From: Phoronis australis
Lineage: Eukaryota > Phoronida > Phoronidae
Direction: 5' to 3'
Length of the DNA stretch: 64,000 bases
NCBI GenBank assembly: GCA_002633005.1
Contig: NMRA01000012.1
Location: forward strand, 306,760-370,759
Below the pieces are notes generated by a model. The model saw nothing but the letters and a program-made list of their open reading frames with translations, ran no database searches and had not been told where the DNA came from. Numbering within the stretch: position 1 is the first letter of the stretch; each line of letters begins with the position of its first letter. The translations under genes and the position numbers were made by a program. This document shows, one piece after another, positions 12,916 through 23,824 of this stretch.

Positions 12916-13312
12916 GAAAATGAGCTTACAGTTCCATGTATCTGGTAGCACCCCAGGATATTGTCTTTGTGTGGCTGACAGTTTAATTCCCATGTCTGCT
13001 GTCACTATCTGGTCTTGTGTCTGGTTGGTCCTGCTGGATATCATCCTAATTCTTCCCACAACATGGCCTACAAGTAAAATTCCATTTTGTTAACCCCCCC
13101 CGAATTTTTTCCTGAACCTCCCATTATTTGCAAAAAGGCAATCATCTTTTGAAGTTTGAAAAATGGAAAAATGACTATTTTGGCAATTATTTTTGTATGA
13201 ACTAAATGGAGAATTAGTGTTGGCTTTACAGTTCTGTATATCTTTGATGGTACCCTAGGAAACTGTCTTGATTTGTTGGCAGCTTAATACCCATGTTTGT
13301 TGTGACAACTCT
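12916..13312. repeat. Diverged tandem duplication of about 100 bp, spacing about 295 bp
   Basis: The stretch around 12920-13020 (TTACAGTTCCATGTATCTGG ... AATTCCCATGTCTGCTGT) resembles 13215-13312 (TTACAGTTCTGTATATCTTT ... AATACCCATGTTTGTTGT). Similarity is clear but far from identical, so this is an old duplication. A 123-codon frame at 12722-13093 crosses the first copy and has no recognisable product. Confidence 0.45.
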
Positions 13313-13617
13313 TTTGTCACCTTTGTCATCCAGGCTAAGAGCTTCACAGTTTGTTGACTAGAGTCACTGAACTCTAAAGTGTTCCTAATTGACTCAGAAT
13401 TGTTCAATAGCATTGTGCAGTCTTCCATAACAGGATCCTGAGCTTATAAGCTTTCAACAGAAAGGGTGCTACAGGAAATTACATTGGGCATTTTCTACAC
13501 CACTTTTGTGCCATCTCAAGATAAGTGTCTATTATTCTATGCTGAAGTACATAATGACTTACTTGGATAATTTATTAATCCTAGTTTGCTGTTGATAAAC
13601 CCAACTTTAAGGCTAAA

Positions 13618-13720
13618 GGTCATCAAGTGCAGACTTGGACTAGATACTCATATGCCTAAACTAATAACCACTTATCTTGAGTTCGCACAAAAGTATCGGA
13701 GAAATTGCCAAAAATAATTT
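13618..13720. repeat. Dispersed repeat, copy 1
   Basis: Begins GTCATCAAGTGCAGACT and continues with a segment containing ATCTTGAGTTCGCACAAAAG. The same order of blocks occurs at 27529-27650 (GTCATCAAGTGCAAACT ... ATCTTGTGTTCACCAAAAG). An unclassified old interspersed repeat. Confidence 0.45.
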
Positions 13721-15221
13721 CGATTTCGTTTGGAGTACAAAGATTAGATTGCGGGCCACTTCTGTCCTCTGATTGACAAAGAGCACAGACTTTTGTTATG
13801 AGGTGACGTTGACCAATCCTAAGTTTCTTCAAATTGTCTAAGAACACGATGTGGGAGAACAATGAAATTTAATTTCATCAAAATTTTCAACAAGTAGACA
13901 AGAAGGCATTATCACTTCATTGTTAGTAAACTTTATATAGAACACTTGTCATCAACAAACACACGAACACACACATGGTTACATTTTAAGCATTCTTGGC
14001 AATGCATTGACCATTGGAAAGAAATGACAATTTTGGCTGTTATTTTGTTCGAATTTGAGGAAACTTTACTGAACCATAAACCCTGATGATGTAGTCAAAG
14101 CAGGCATGAACAATGTCTGTAAGCAAGTAAAATAGGCCAATCCGAGAATGAGAGATGAAGAAATCAGAGAAAAGAAGCAGTAGTTATATAATAAAACACA
14201 TACTGACCAATCCCTCTGGTTTATAAGGTGATGTGGACCTCCACATTGCTCACCCTTGGTTCATTAGACCTGATATTGCCCTACCCAGGATCTGTACATA
14301 TCTACATAATGTTTACTGAAACTTTCAATCCTGGGTTACATTCTCCTATCTAACTCAGTGGAAGTTCTGGAGTGAAAGCAATAATTTCACTGACATACAA
14401 CATGTTTTGCGTCATCACCAAAAGTAACAGGTACCTGTCACATTTGAAGGTTGGTTTTTGTCGGTATTTGATGCTTGTGGTACAGGATCATGACAGATTG
14501 CCGACATTGATTGTTCTGAAATTGATATGCCACTTTGAAAGATGTAGTTCATTTCCATGCAAATTTTCCATTCCTGTTGCCCTTTTGTAAATTATGATAG
14601 AGCATTTCAAAGGGGAACGTAGAAAAAAGAGAGGTAAGTTCCCCTCCCGGCTCTTATTGGATGAATGAGTAGTAGTTCTGTTAGCCAACACATGTGTCAC
14701 CTGAAATTACACCTGTCTTCTGTGACACACTTCCTGTATTTATGGGAGAGTGGGCCATGAGAGATAGGCCATTGTAGTGTTGTCTGTAGTAGGTTTGGGA
14801 TGTCACCTGCAGCTGTAATCCTGAACTTGATTACTTAATGTGTGTGACTCATACTGTTACATAACAACTATGCTACCAAGTATGGGCAAGAGTGGTTAGG
14901 ATTTATGCCAAGTGTTCTTTTAGGTGAAGAGTGAACACTGGACAGGGTGAGTTCAATAACACTAGTACCTCACAAGAAAACCAAGATCTCACGAGATATT
15001 GCCATGTATTTTCAATGAGAGCATGGATTTTGGTTATATTTTTCTCTCCGCAAGACAGTTATGGAACAGTACCTTAAGTTTTGCTTTTATATAAAGAGAC
15101 CTGTCTCACCAAGATACTGTAAGGCCTGTCTGAAAACGCAATGAAATGGGTTGGGGGTGGGAAACTTGAGCAAAAAATGCCTTGGGAGCAATGAGAGCTT
15201 GAGGGTATTAGAAATTGTCTT
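13721..15221. other. No gene recognised
   Basis: Non-coding AT-rich sequence. A short block near 14010-14080 (AATGACAATTTTGGCTGTTA) recurs in variant form at about 13150-13215, 24655-24740 and 33305-33365, suggesting fragments of one interspersed repeat. Confidence 0.4.
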
Positions 15222-15669
15222 CAATGTGTGTTGTAGTTTCCCACAAGTTAGTTTTAATCCATTGTGTCAACATTCTTAAGGATGCTCTGAGAACTACATT
15301 GATGTGGATTATAATTATCCAGTAGTTAAGAATATGGTGAAATTATACTGGAGTTACCTGAAAATAATCGCCAACATTTTTCATCAGCCACTGCTGACTT
15401 CATCAAGCCTGTGCAACATCTGTTGGAGATAGTCAAATGTAGGAAATCTTTGGCAAAACACAGTTGCAGGTGTGTGACAAGTTAAGTCTAAGTTCACCTC
15501 TATTGGTGGTAACTGTATCCATATTCTGTGAGAACTACCTTTGTCTGACGCTGCCGTTATTATAAAGAAAAAGTCGTGCCCAGAAATATATCTTACAAGG
15601 TCATTTAGTTTCCATTCCGCTTTTATTCTATTCTTAGAAGAATTACATTAAAAATGTGTTTCCCCGTGA
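15222..15669. repeat. Exact duplicate flanking an N gap, copy 1
   Basis: This 448-bp stretch recurs, as far as I can see without a mismatch, at 15818-16265. The copies are separated by about 127 bp of private C-rich sequence (15670-15796) and 21 Ns. It is most simply the same locus represented twice by overlapping contig ends. Confidence 0.85.
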
Positions 15670-15796
15670 CAGGGCTTCATCTAGGATTTCGAACATAGGG
15701 TGTCCAAAATGGGGTTCACAATATTCCAGGGCGTCCATGATTACAACGCCGCATTACCCCCCCCTCCCCACCCCATTCACCAGTAACCCCCCCCCC
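15670..15796. other. C-rich contig end
   Basis: Starts CAGGGCTTCATCTAGGATTT and ends in long C runs directly before the Ns. It is absent from the other copy of the duplicate, so it may be an insertion on one haplotype. Its poly-C end probably stopped sequencing reads. Confidence 0.5.
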
Positions 15797-15817
15797 NNNN
15801 NNNNNNNNNNNNNNNNN
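15797..15817. other. Assembly gap of 21 Ns
   Basis: A run of undefined bases between two identical 448-bp copies. Confidence 0.99.
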
Positions 15818-16265
15818 CAATGTGTGTTGTAGTTTCCCACAAGTTAGTTTTAATCCATTGTGTCAACATTCTTAAGGATGCTCTGAGAACTACATTGATG
15901 TGGATTATAATTATCCAGTAGTTAAGAATATGGTGAAATTATACTGGAGTTACCTGAAAATAATCGCCAACATTTTTCATCAGCCACTGCTGACTTCATC
16001 AAGCCTGTGCAACATCTGTTGGAGATAGTCAAATGTAGGAAATCTTTGGCAAAACACAGTTGCAGGTGTGTGACAAGTTAAGTCTAAGTTCACCTCTATT
16101 GGTGGTAACTGTATCCATATTCTGTGAGAACTACCTTTGTCTGACGCTGCCGTTATTATAAAGAAAAAGTCGTGCCCAGAAATATATCTTACAAGGTCAT
16201 TTAGTTTCCATTCCGCTTTTATTCTATTCTTAGAAGAATTACATTAAAAATGTGTTTCCCCGTGA
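15818..16265. repeat. Exact duplicate flanking an N gap, copy 2
   Basis: Second copy of 15222-15669; it continues into unique sequence after CCCCGTGA. Confidence 0.85.
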
Positions 16266-17113
16266 TTGTGTATTCCATTTGCTAATGAGTTTTCAGGTGG
16301 TTAAAACATTCTTTGCATATTAACTAAATGTGTGTTGTGTTATTACCTGTAGCTGAAGAGCAGCCTTCCTCCTTATTAATGCCTGCTTGGACTACTACAG
16401 AATATTTAATTGAAAGTCCATCATGGTAACTTGCTTCTAGCTTGAGCTTAAATGTTTCCTTGCAGATCATAATGCAAGTCCGTTCATTATACAAGCATCA
16501 TGTTCATAGTCTTATAAGTTGTTGCAATGATTTGACTGCATTGCCAGTTTCAACTGTTCGGTTAACGTTTGTCCAAAACTGAATAACAGACAAAAAGCCA
16601 ATCCTCAATGTGGATAAGCAAGTTATTAGTTTTTAAATGTCAATTATCAATTATGGTAAAAACGTGTTTAAGACAGAACTCGACAGACAAGTCATTTTTA
16701 CTTTGTCAAATATCTAGACTAAATCCAACTAAGAATTACTCATTCTTAAGCTCAGTCCTTACCATATGCCCCTCACCAAGTAGCTTATGGTTAATATTTG
16801 CTCAGCAATGTTGTGGTCAGTGAGCCTTTGTCCTAAATTAAAGAATTCCTGGTGTAGATTGTGTCCCAGCTGCCCTACACTGGCTCTCTAAATTCATTGA
16901 CAGGTTACATCACAGGAACCTTTGCTTGTGATGTTTAGCTCCAGGTTGTAGTTTAGAAATGCATTTCATCAGGCCATGTTTCACCAGCTGGTTTTCATTA
17001 CGGTTAACCTTTGAAGTTGATGCCAATCCATGAATTTGAGGTCATCTGAATTCCAGCTCTAGTATGTTCTGATTGTTGTCAGGAGACAATTAATTAGTGT
17101 CACCATGTGTCTA
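16266..17113. other. No gene recognised
   Basis: Non-coding, AT-rich. Only short frames without motifs. Confidence 0.5.
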
Positions 17114-17533
17114 AAGCTGCATTTACATGGGAGACAGTTGTCATGGAGCAACCAACAGGCAAACAGCTATCAGGCACAGTTCTGTGTGTAAACGCACTGA
17201 CAGGCGCAAGCTGTCACCGTGGTGTGGTGTGGTGTGGTGTGGCGTGGCGTGGCGTGGCCGCCACCATGTTTGACAGGGGTTTGAGAGGTAGACCAAGTTG
17301 CATTCTAGCTGTTCCAGATTCAATTACATGTCTAAACATAAACTGGGGCAAGGTGGAGAAGGGATCATCTGTGTTAAGCTGACGCTTGCACTTGCGCAAT
17401 AGTGCAATAGGGTAGAGTGATTCGCTTGCATTCCACGTGGTTTGGACATTCGTTAGTGTTTATGCAAGCATGTGCAGACAGTCTTCGTGTAAATGTCGCC
17501 CTGTGACAACTGTTCCCCATGTAAAAACAGCTT
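17114..17533. mobile_element. Non-autonomous TIR element (MITE-like), copy 1
   Basis: The left end AAGCTGCATTTACATGGGAG and the right end, read on the opposite strand as AAGCTGTTTTTACATGGGGA, form terminal inverted repeats of about 29 bp; both continue into ACAGTTGTC. The interior has no credible protein. It contains a pentanucleotide GGTGT/GGCGT run (17219-17258) and a block CTGGGGCAAGG ... GGATCATCT that recurs at 23588-23615. No target-site duplication could be made out. This is likely a small DNA transposon mobilised in trans. Confidence 0.6.
17219..17258. repeat. GGTGT/GGCGT pentanucleotide microsatellite
   Basis: About eight units of GGTGT, changing to GGCGT in the second half. It lies inside the TIR element. 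Confidence 0.9.
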
Positions 17534-17589
17534 GATCCTCTGAATCTGTCATTAAGGTGTGTGTAGGATCTTAGTAATACATACTGATT

Positions 17590-18015
17590 TGACTAATTTG
17601 GAAACTTATCTCAGAAATGCGGGATTGGATTCACACGAAATGTTTAGATTTCATGCTTTAGCAGTGTTTGCCAAAATGTGGTTTGGAATTGTTATTATAA
17701 TGTTCTAGATTTGCATGAGCAACTATCAAAAATGAGACTTCTATGATTTTCATGAAAAATATGTTAAAAGTTGTATAAAAAGAAAACGAATAGATATTTT
17801 AAAAACTGTAACACTGTTTTTCGAGATCTCATCTTGAACATTTATATCATGCAAAATCAAATGAAGTTTTCTAAGCTTCACTAAAGAGACCTTGTCATAT
17901 GATCCAATTAATGGCAGGTGGGTAGAAATCAAAAATCAATCTCTAAAGGCTTCAGGTTTTCAGAAAATGTACTTTTACTGAGTTAATAAATCTACTTTTG
18001 TTGATATTTTGCTAA
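17590..18015. repeat. Old interspersed repeat, copy 1
   Basis: Blocks such as ATCTCAGAAAT...GGATTCACA, ATGATTTTCATGAAAAATAT and CATCTTGAACATTTATAT occur in the same order at 56785-57245 (ATCTCAGAAAT...GGATTCACA, ATGATTTTTATGAGAAATCT, CACCTTGAACATTTATCT). The right-hand part (TTTCAGAAAATGTAC) also resembles 27360-27480. No coding content. Class unknown. Confidence 0.5.
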
Positions 18016-21000
18016 ATACACTAAATTCATACAAAATATTGTTAACCCTACTAGTAGTCTGAAAGTTATGACTTATTCTGCTGCAGCTGCTATTGAGAAC
18101 TAGTGACCACACTGCTGGAGTTGTATTTGGTACTGGATGATGTATACCTTAAATCCTTACTCCCCAGTGTGCCCTGCTGACTAATGGTGAATGAATTTGG
18201 CTTGAGAAAAACAAAGAGAACTTCTCCATTTGAATCAATTATTGGTCTTGGTTTGATTTGCTAGCTTGGTGAATCCTTGTATTTACGGTTCAAGAGGATT
18301 GAGTTCTGGTAATGGTAGTTTGTAAGGGTATCTGATTTTCTGTTTACACCTCAAATCCGGTAATCAATGTTCTCAATGGTTGCATTGCACAATTTCGATT
18401 TACTACAAGGCTGGTTTATTCATTGAAGGCTGTAGACACCGTCTTCAATGACTATCAGTAAACTAGCCACTACTTGCATTTGGCTGTGTTGCAGTCACAG
18501 ATTGCCGACAATGCACTCCTGAATCAACCATTTCAAGCAAAATAACCTTGATAAAAATTCTTCAATTTGTGACAGTGAAACAGTTTATTCAAAGTTGGTG
18601 CTTGTACACAATTTTTGAATGAAGCAATACTGGGCGTCCCAAATTTAAGAATTGCGCTCAATGACTAATGATTATTCAACCTCCATGTTACTCACTTTTG
18701 GGACACCAGCTATTTTCTTTGATGTTCTGTACTTACAAGTACATTTTCAGACTTTTAATTAATATGCATTGTCTGAAATTTGAGAAACATGATGTTCGCC
18801 AAACTTGTCTATGTCCCAATCTTCGTAATGATGAAAACTTAATTTCACCTTGACTTTTTGGAATACCGAATTTTAGAGACTGCCCAAACTTGAGATTTTT
18901 TACCTGATGTTGTAATGACTTTAACCTTTCACTGGAGGTCATGACACTATTTTACGATCCATCTTGACTTGCAAATGGGATATATTGTTTTAGACCATTT
19001 CATACTAACTTAACTCTTGGCTTGGGTGATAAAGATTTGTTGAGGTAAACTGCAAAGTTATTTGAACATGTCTGACTGTCTTCAGTAGTTAAAGTAGTTA
19101 CAAACACATGTACCGTCACAAAAACCTACTTTCGAATTAGATCGCTTATCGTGGTCTCAAAGTGATAGTTCTTTACCAAGACTAAAAATCATTTATCATA
19201 TGAGTAAGGAACAAGTTGCGACCATCTTTCAACTTGTGGTAAGTGGTTTAAAGTAAAAAAGTTTATCAGTGGAATTATGGAAAGCAGATTTGGGGTCACA
19301 TGAATAGACCCCAAAGTTATCACAGTTTAATGCAAGGGTGATCAAAGTTATCGCGAGGTGGTATTCCGAAAACGCTACTGTTAAACCCACCTTCCATCAG
19401 AAAAACTCGTAATATTCCTCACAGACTCATGAAAATTGTGTTTATTGCTGTTGGCCAACCCTGAAATTGCGAATTTTAAAAGGAAACATGTACACATTCC
19501 ATGTGACTTGAGTTCCATCAAGAACATCAGTACCATCTGATAATTCATAAAAATGCTTCAGTGTTTATTGGGTTTGGCCAACCCTGTATTGCAAATTCGA
19601 AAATGGAGCATGTATGCATTGCCTCTGACTTGAGTTGGAAATGATAATATTATTAGAGAGTATTTACCGGTATGAGAATAAAATAATCTGATTCAATTTA
19701 CGTTTCTAGCCAGCTCAACATGACAAAGTCCAGCTTTAAGTTAGACTTTTGGCATGATGTCCGTAATATTGTTCAATAAGAAACACAATGTGTGATCATG
19801 TTATGTCATTTTAACTTAATCCATGACACTGAGTTCTGATCCCATTTTGTTCAGCTAAATGATAGGATAACCAAATGTTTGAATTGCGCAAAATTTCTTT
19901 CGGCAGAGATCACAGCTCTTTGTTTTTTCATCGTAAGCTAGTACTTGAGTTTGCATGACCTGATTGAAGTTTGATCAGGCCACGTTGTGATGCAGAATGT
20001 CGCGCCACAATATTTGTGTTTGATTTAGCGTGGTATGAGTTGACGTGTATATACATTTACAAACTGAGCATATTTGCTCAGATGTGTCAACACTATACAC
20101 GTAATTCTTCATTATTTATATTAAGATCATAATTTTGGGTGGTGAACATGTGCAGGATGATAGCTTGATCATTTTCATCTTAATTTAAATAATAAAGGAA
20201 TACATTTTCAGTGTTGACACAGCCGTTGCCGAGTAATTAGGTAGAACTGGCTTGAAATTTTTTATCATGTTTGTCTGGGTTAACACCCTGTGCACTTAAA
20301 TTGGGCAATTCATAAATCAGGAAATGTTTGTTGATCGAGCATAGTGCTTAAAATAGAAGAAACTTTTAAGATGTTGGGATGGGTGTTTACCTGGAGGATC
20401 GGTTCAGGTAAACGCCTCTGGATTTATGTTTATGTCAGACTTCTGTGGCGAATTTAACAAGTTGGACACTTTAATTTCTTGCCCAACTCGGCCAAAGTGC
20501 TACTGAAATTACAAGTAATAACTGACTGTTACATGGCAAAGTTAACCTTATTTTGTACATTTTGTAACTGAAATTTGCGTGGCACAGCGGTTCTCTAAGA
20601 CCCAAGTGCTTGCAAGGAAGTTTTGATTGAATACATATTGGAGGTAAGTGTTGAGCCCAGCCTTTAAAAGTGAAAAATTTGGGGGGGTTGGCAGTATCCC
20701 AAACCTGATGTTAGCCATGTAAGGTAGTATCATGCTCTAAACTTTTGTGTTCACAGTTCACACACAGACCTGGCAATCCCTTCAGTTGTTTTAATGATAC
20801 CATTCATTGAGCTTGATATAAATGCAACCCTTCTATGCCACATGTTTCAGACAGATTTTGGCGCCTTTTCAGATGTTGTCTTTTTCTCGTTTTGTCAATT
20901 ACTAGTTTGATACAAGCCATTAGGTTGTTAATCTGCAGGTATAATCGGATTTTGTAGATGATAATGAAACTGTTGTACACTTCAATAATGAAGAGCACAT

Positions 21001-21926
21001 ATCTTTCTGTAAATGCTATAATAATTACATCCCGATTACTCCTGCATTCAAAGGTTTTCACACGAACCTGTCACACTTTCTAGTAATACCATGTGGCAGT
21101 AGATTGTGGGTTAATCGTAAGCACTTGAGGGCCATTTTATGCCATGCAGACATCAGGAGTATTAGAAGCTGTTATATAGTAAGTGTATTACATATTTTGT
21201 GGACAGGACATGTCTGCACAAACAATGGTGGTAATCATTACTGTGGAATTCCTGCTGGTTTGTCCTCTCTTCAATTTCACACCCAAAAATAATGGCCGTT
21301 TCACGTATTAATATGGGATGCAACTGTTGACCTTTCCCTGAAACATATTCATCGATATTTTGTTACCTGTTAGCTTTTATTGAGACTGTCAAGCTGATTC
21401 AGAGGCAGACTTGAAAACAGGAGGCACGGAACATTGTTCTTGCTTAGCTTTATTTTGGTGAAAGCTTTCACTGTTGTTTGACCCACTGGAAACTCCCCTC
21501 ATTGTTGTCTTAATGTCTGAAAAATCAAAATTTGGAATTCCAGCCTGTTATTCATAAGATTTCTATTATTGTTTGGTCTGTCACACAGAGTCAAACACAT
21601 GATGTTGCCTGTCTTATCTTTTCTTATGTTTTCTATTATAGTTACTGGTATCAAGGCATGCAGTATTGTACTGTCAGGATAAGACCTGTTTTTTCTTGGC
21701 CATGAGATGGAAATATTAGCCCATTACATGGCTTTATCTAGTAGGCGTTCTCTAATTCAAATGTAGACATCTAAATGTCTTGGCTAGGAGGTACTGTTCA
21801 GCATTTGGACATCCTGTTCAGCATTTAGGCACCTAAGTAGCACACAACCCCTGGGCTGGCTGTCTAAGGGGCAACAATACTCCCCACAGCTATTTGTGCT
21901 AATCTCATCCTGTATATTTTAAACAG
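18016..21926. other. No gene recognised
   Basis: Non-coding AT-rich DNA. Short frames on both strands carry no recognisable motif. Confidence 0.5.
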
Positions 21927-22158
21927 GAAGTAGTCCAAATCTAGTCACCCAATAAGAGGTTTTCACCTCGTCAAAACTACATTTTATTCTTAAAAATGTT
22001 ACTTAAAAAGAGCTTACTTTCTTCACTAATCCTTTCTTGTGCTATGCATATGATAATCTTCGGTGAAGCATGTCTGTGTGACTCTTGCATAAAGTAGCAT
22101 AGAAAGACATGCAATGAAATTTGTAAGATTTGAATCTCTTGAACTTTTTGCAGTCCAA
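21927..22158. repeat. Diverged tandem copy of the 22.16-kb repeat
   Basis: Starts AGTCCAAATCTAGTCACCCA and runs parallel to the next about 220 bp (from 22152) with many scattered differences. Unlike the near-identical pair that follows, this divergence suggests a genuine tandem duplication older than the allelic split. Confidence 0.6.
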
Positions 22159-22161
22159 ATC

Positions 22162-22563
22162 TAGTCACTGAATAAGAGATTTTCACCGTGTCAAAATTAT
22201 ATTTTACACTTAAAATGTCACTTAAAAAGTGCTTACTTTCTTCACTAATCCTATCTTGTTCTATACATATCTTCGGTAAAGCATGTTTGCGTGACTATTG
22301 CAAAAAGTAAAATGGGAAGACATGCAATGAAATTTGTAAGATTTGAATCTCTTGGCCTATTTATTTGTCAACAGGTATGATTTCACTTCCTCAAAATTAC
22401 ACCCGGATAAGGAAGCTTGTGTGAAACGCAACATTTTTTCATGGATATGTTCAAATTATGCTAACTAAATTGTCTCCAGAGTCATGGCATTAAGTGTAAC
22501 TCAATATGTATATATGCATGTTATTTGCTGTACTTCAACAGGAGTAACTTTTTATGGGGGTAT
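22162..22563. repeat. Allelic duplicate at N gap, copy 1
   Basis: 402 bp repeated at 22598-22999 with only a few differences (for example TCACTGAAT against TCACCGAAT). It ends directly before the N at 22564. Confidence 0.75.
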
Positions 22564-22564
22564 N
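22564..22564. other. Assembly gap (single N)
   Basis: Single undefined base between two almost identical 402-bp copies, followed by 33 bp of private sequence. Confidence 0.85.
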
Positions 22565-22597
22565 ACTGAGCATGGGCGTTAACCCGAACGATTACGG

Positions 22598-22999
22598 TAG
22601 TCACCGAATAAGAGATTTTCACCGTGTCAAAATTATATTTTACACTTAAAATGTCACTTAAAAAGTGCTTACTTTCTTCACTAATCCTATCTTGTTCTAT
22701 ACATACCTTCGGTGAAGCATGTTTGCGTGACTGTTGCAAAAAGTAAAATGGGAAGACATGCAATGAAATTTGTAAGATTTGAATCTCTTGGCCTATTTAT
22801 TTGTCAACAGGTATGATTTCACTTCCTCAAAATTACACCCGGATAAGGAAGCTTGTGTGAAACGCAACATTTTTTCATGGATATGTTCAAATTATGCTAA
22901 CTAAATTGTCTCCAGAGTCATGGCATTAAGTGTAACTCAATATGTATATATGCAGGTTATTTGCTGTACTTCAACAGGAGTAACTTTTTATGGGGGTAT
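22598..22999. repeat. Allelic duplicate at N gap, copy 2
   Basis: Second copy of 22162-22563, continuing into unique sequence at 23000. Confidence 0.75.
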
Positions 23000-23284
23000 A
23001 ATATGACCTGTATGCGCCTGTGGCATACACAGTGGTTTAATTGCCTAATGCGCACCCTATTCAACATTTGGATGCCATGTTCAATATTTGGATTTTCAAG
23101 CAAAGTAAGCAAGCATTGGCATCACTTTTATATTGCTATCAGCAGTGCTTGGTGTTTTTTTAATATGAGCACAGCCCCAGCATTATATCTCGGTTCTCAT
23201 TCATTCCCTTGCATACATTCACCAGTAAAAGCGAGCTCAGAGGAGTAGGAGACACATTTGAGCAATGCTCAATTGTCTGCCAGT

Positions 23285-23335
23285 AAAGCCAGGGTTTGAA
23301 GGGTAGTCCAGAGCTCAAACCACTGAGCCACACTG
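23285..23335 (-). repeat. Possible tRNA-derived SINE fragment
   Basis: On the minus strand GTGGCTCAGTGGTTTGAGCT matches the start of a tRNA with a consensus A box (TGGCTCAGTGG). The expected B box is not intact downstream, so this is at most a truncated tRNA-like element, not a working tRNA gene. Confidence 0.35.
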
Positions 23336-23392
23336 TCTTCTTGCTTGGTGCTGGTAGCTTGTCAAGGGTAAAAAGACCATGCATCCACTGTA

Positions 23393-23824
23393 GAGTGCCC
23401 TTTACACTACAAAAGTTGACACCGATCAGCTGACACCAAACGAGATGTTCTAGCGCAAGTATGTGTGTAAACAGGACTGACCTGGAGTATACTGACACCG
23501 CGGTGACAACTTTTGCCACCTGTTGTGAGGCAGAGCAATTTGCGCTCGATCATCTTGCTCCGTGTCAATTATATGTCTAAACGCGAAACTGGGGCAAGGC
23601 GGATAGGATCATCTCTACTGAGCTTGTGCAATGACCTACATACAGGTTCTCTGTCTCTGCAACTCCCGCCATTTGTAAACCTGTGCATGTGCGTTCCACA
23701 CTCCAGCCCACAACTTCCGTCTTGCCACAGTTAGTAAGTTGTGTGTGTAAACGGCCGCTTGACACTGATCAATTTGCTCCGTGTCAGTTGCACCGGGCCA
23801 AAAGTTGATGTCTAAACGGGACTT
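23393..23824. mobile_element. Non-autonomous TIR element, relative of 17114-17533
   Basis: Contains TCTAAACGCGAAACTGGGGC and AAGGCGGATAGGATCATCT, shared with the element at 17.1 kb. The ends are imperfectly inverted: GTGCCCTTTACACTAC ... AAAAGTTGACACC on the left, and GGGCCAAAAGTTGATGTCTA ... AACGGGACTT on the right. Ends are approximate and no coding region is seen. Confidence 0.45.

Noticed and set aside
12722-13093. 123-codon plus frame
   Set aside because: No recognisable motif; crosses an old non-coding tandem duplication.
17214-17399. Perfect Kozak-like CCGCCACCATG at about 17259
   Set aside because: Follows the GGCGT microsatellite inside a TIR element; the frame is short and without motif.
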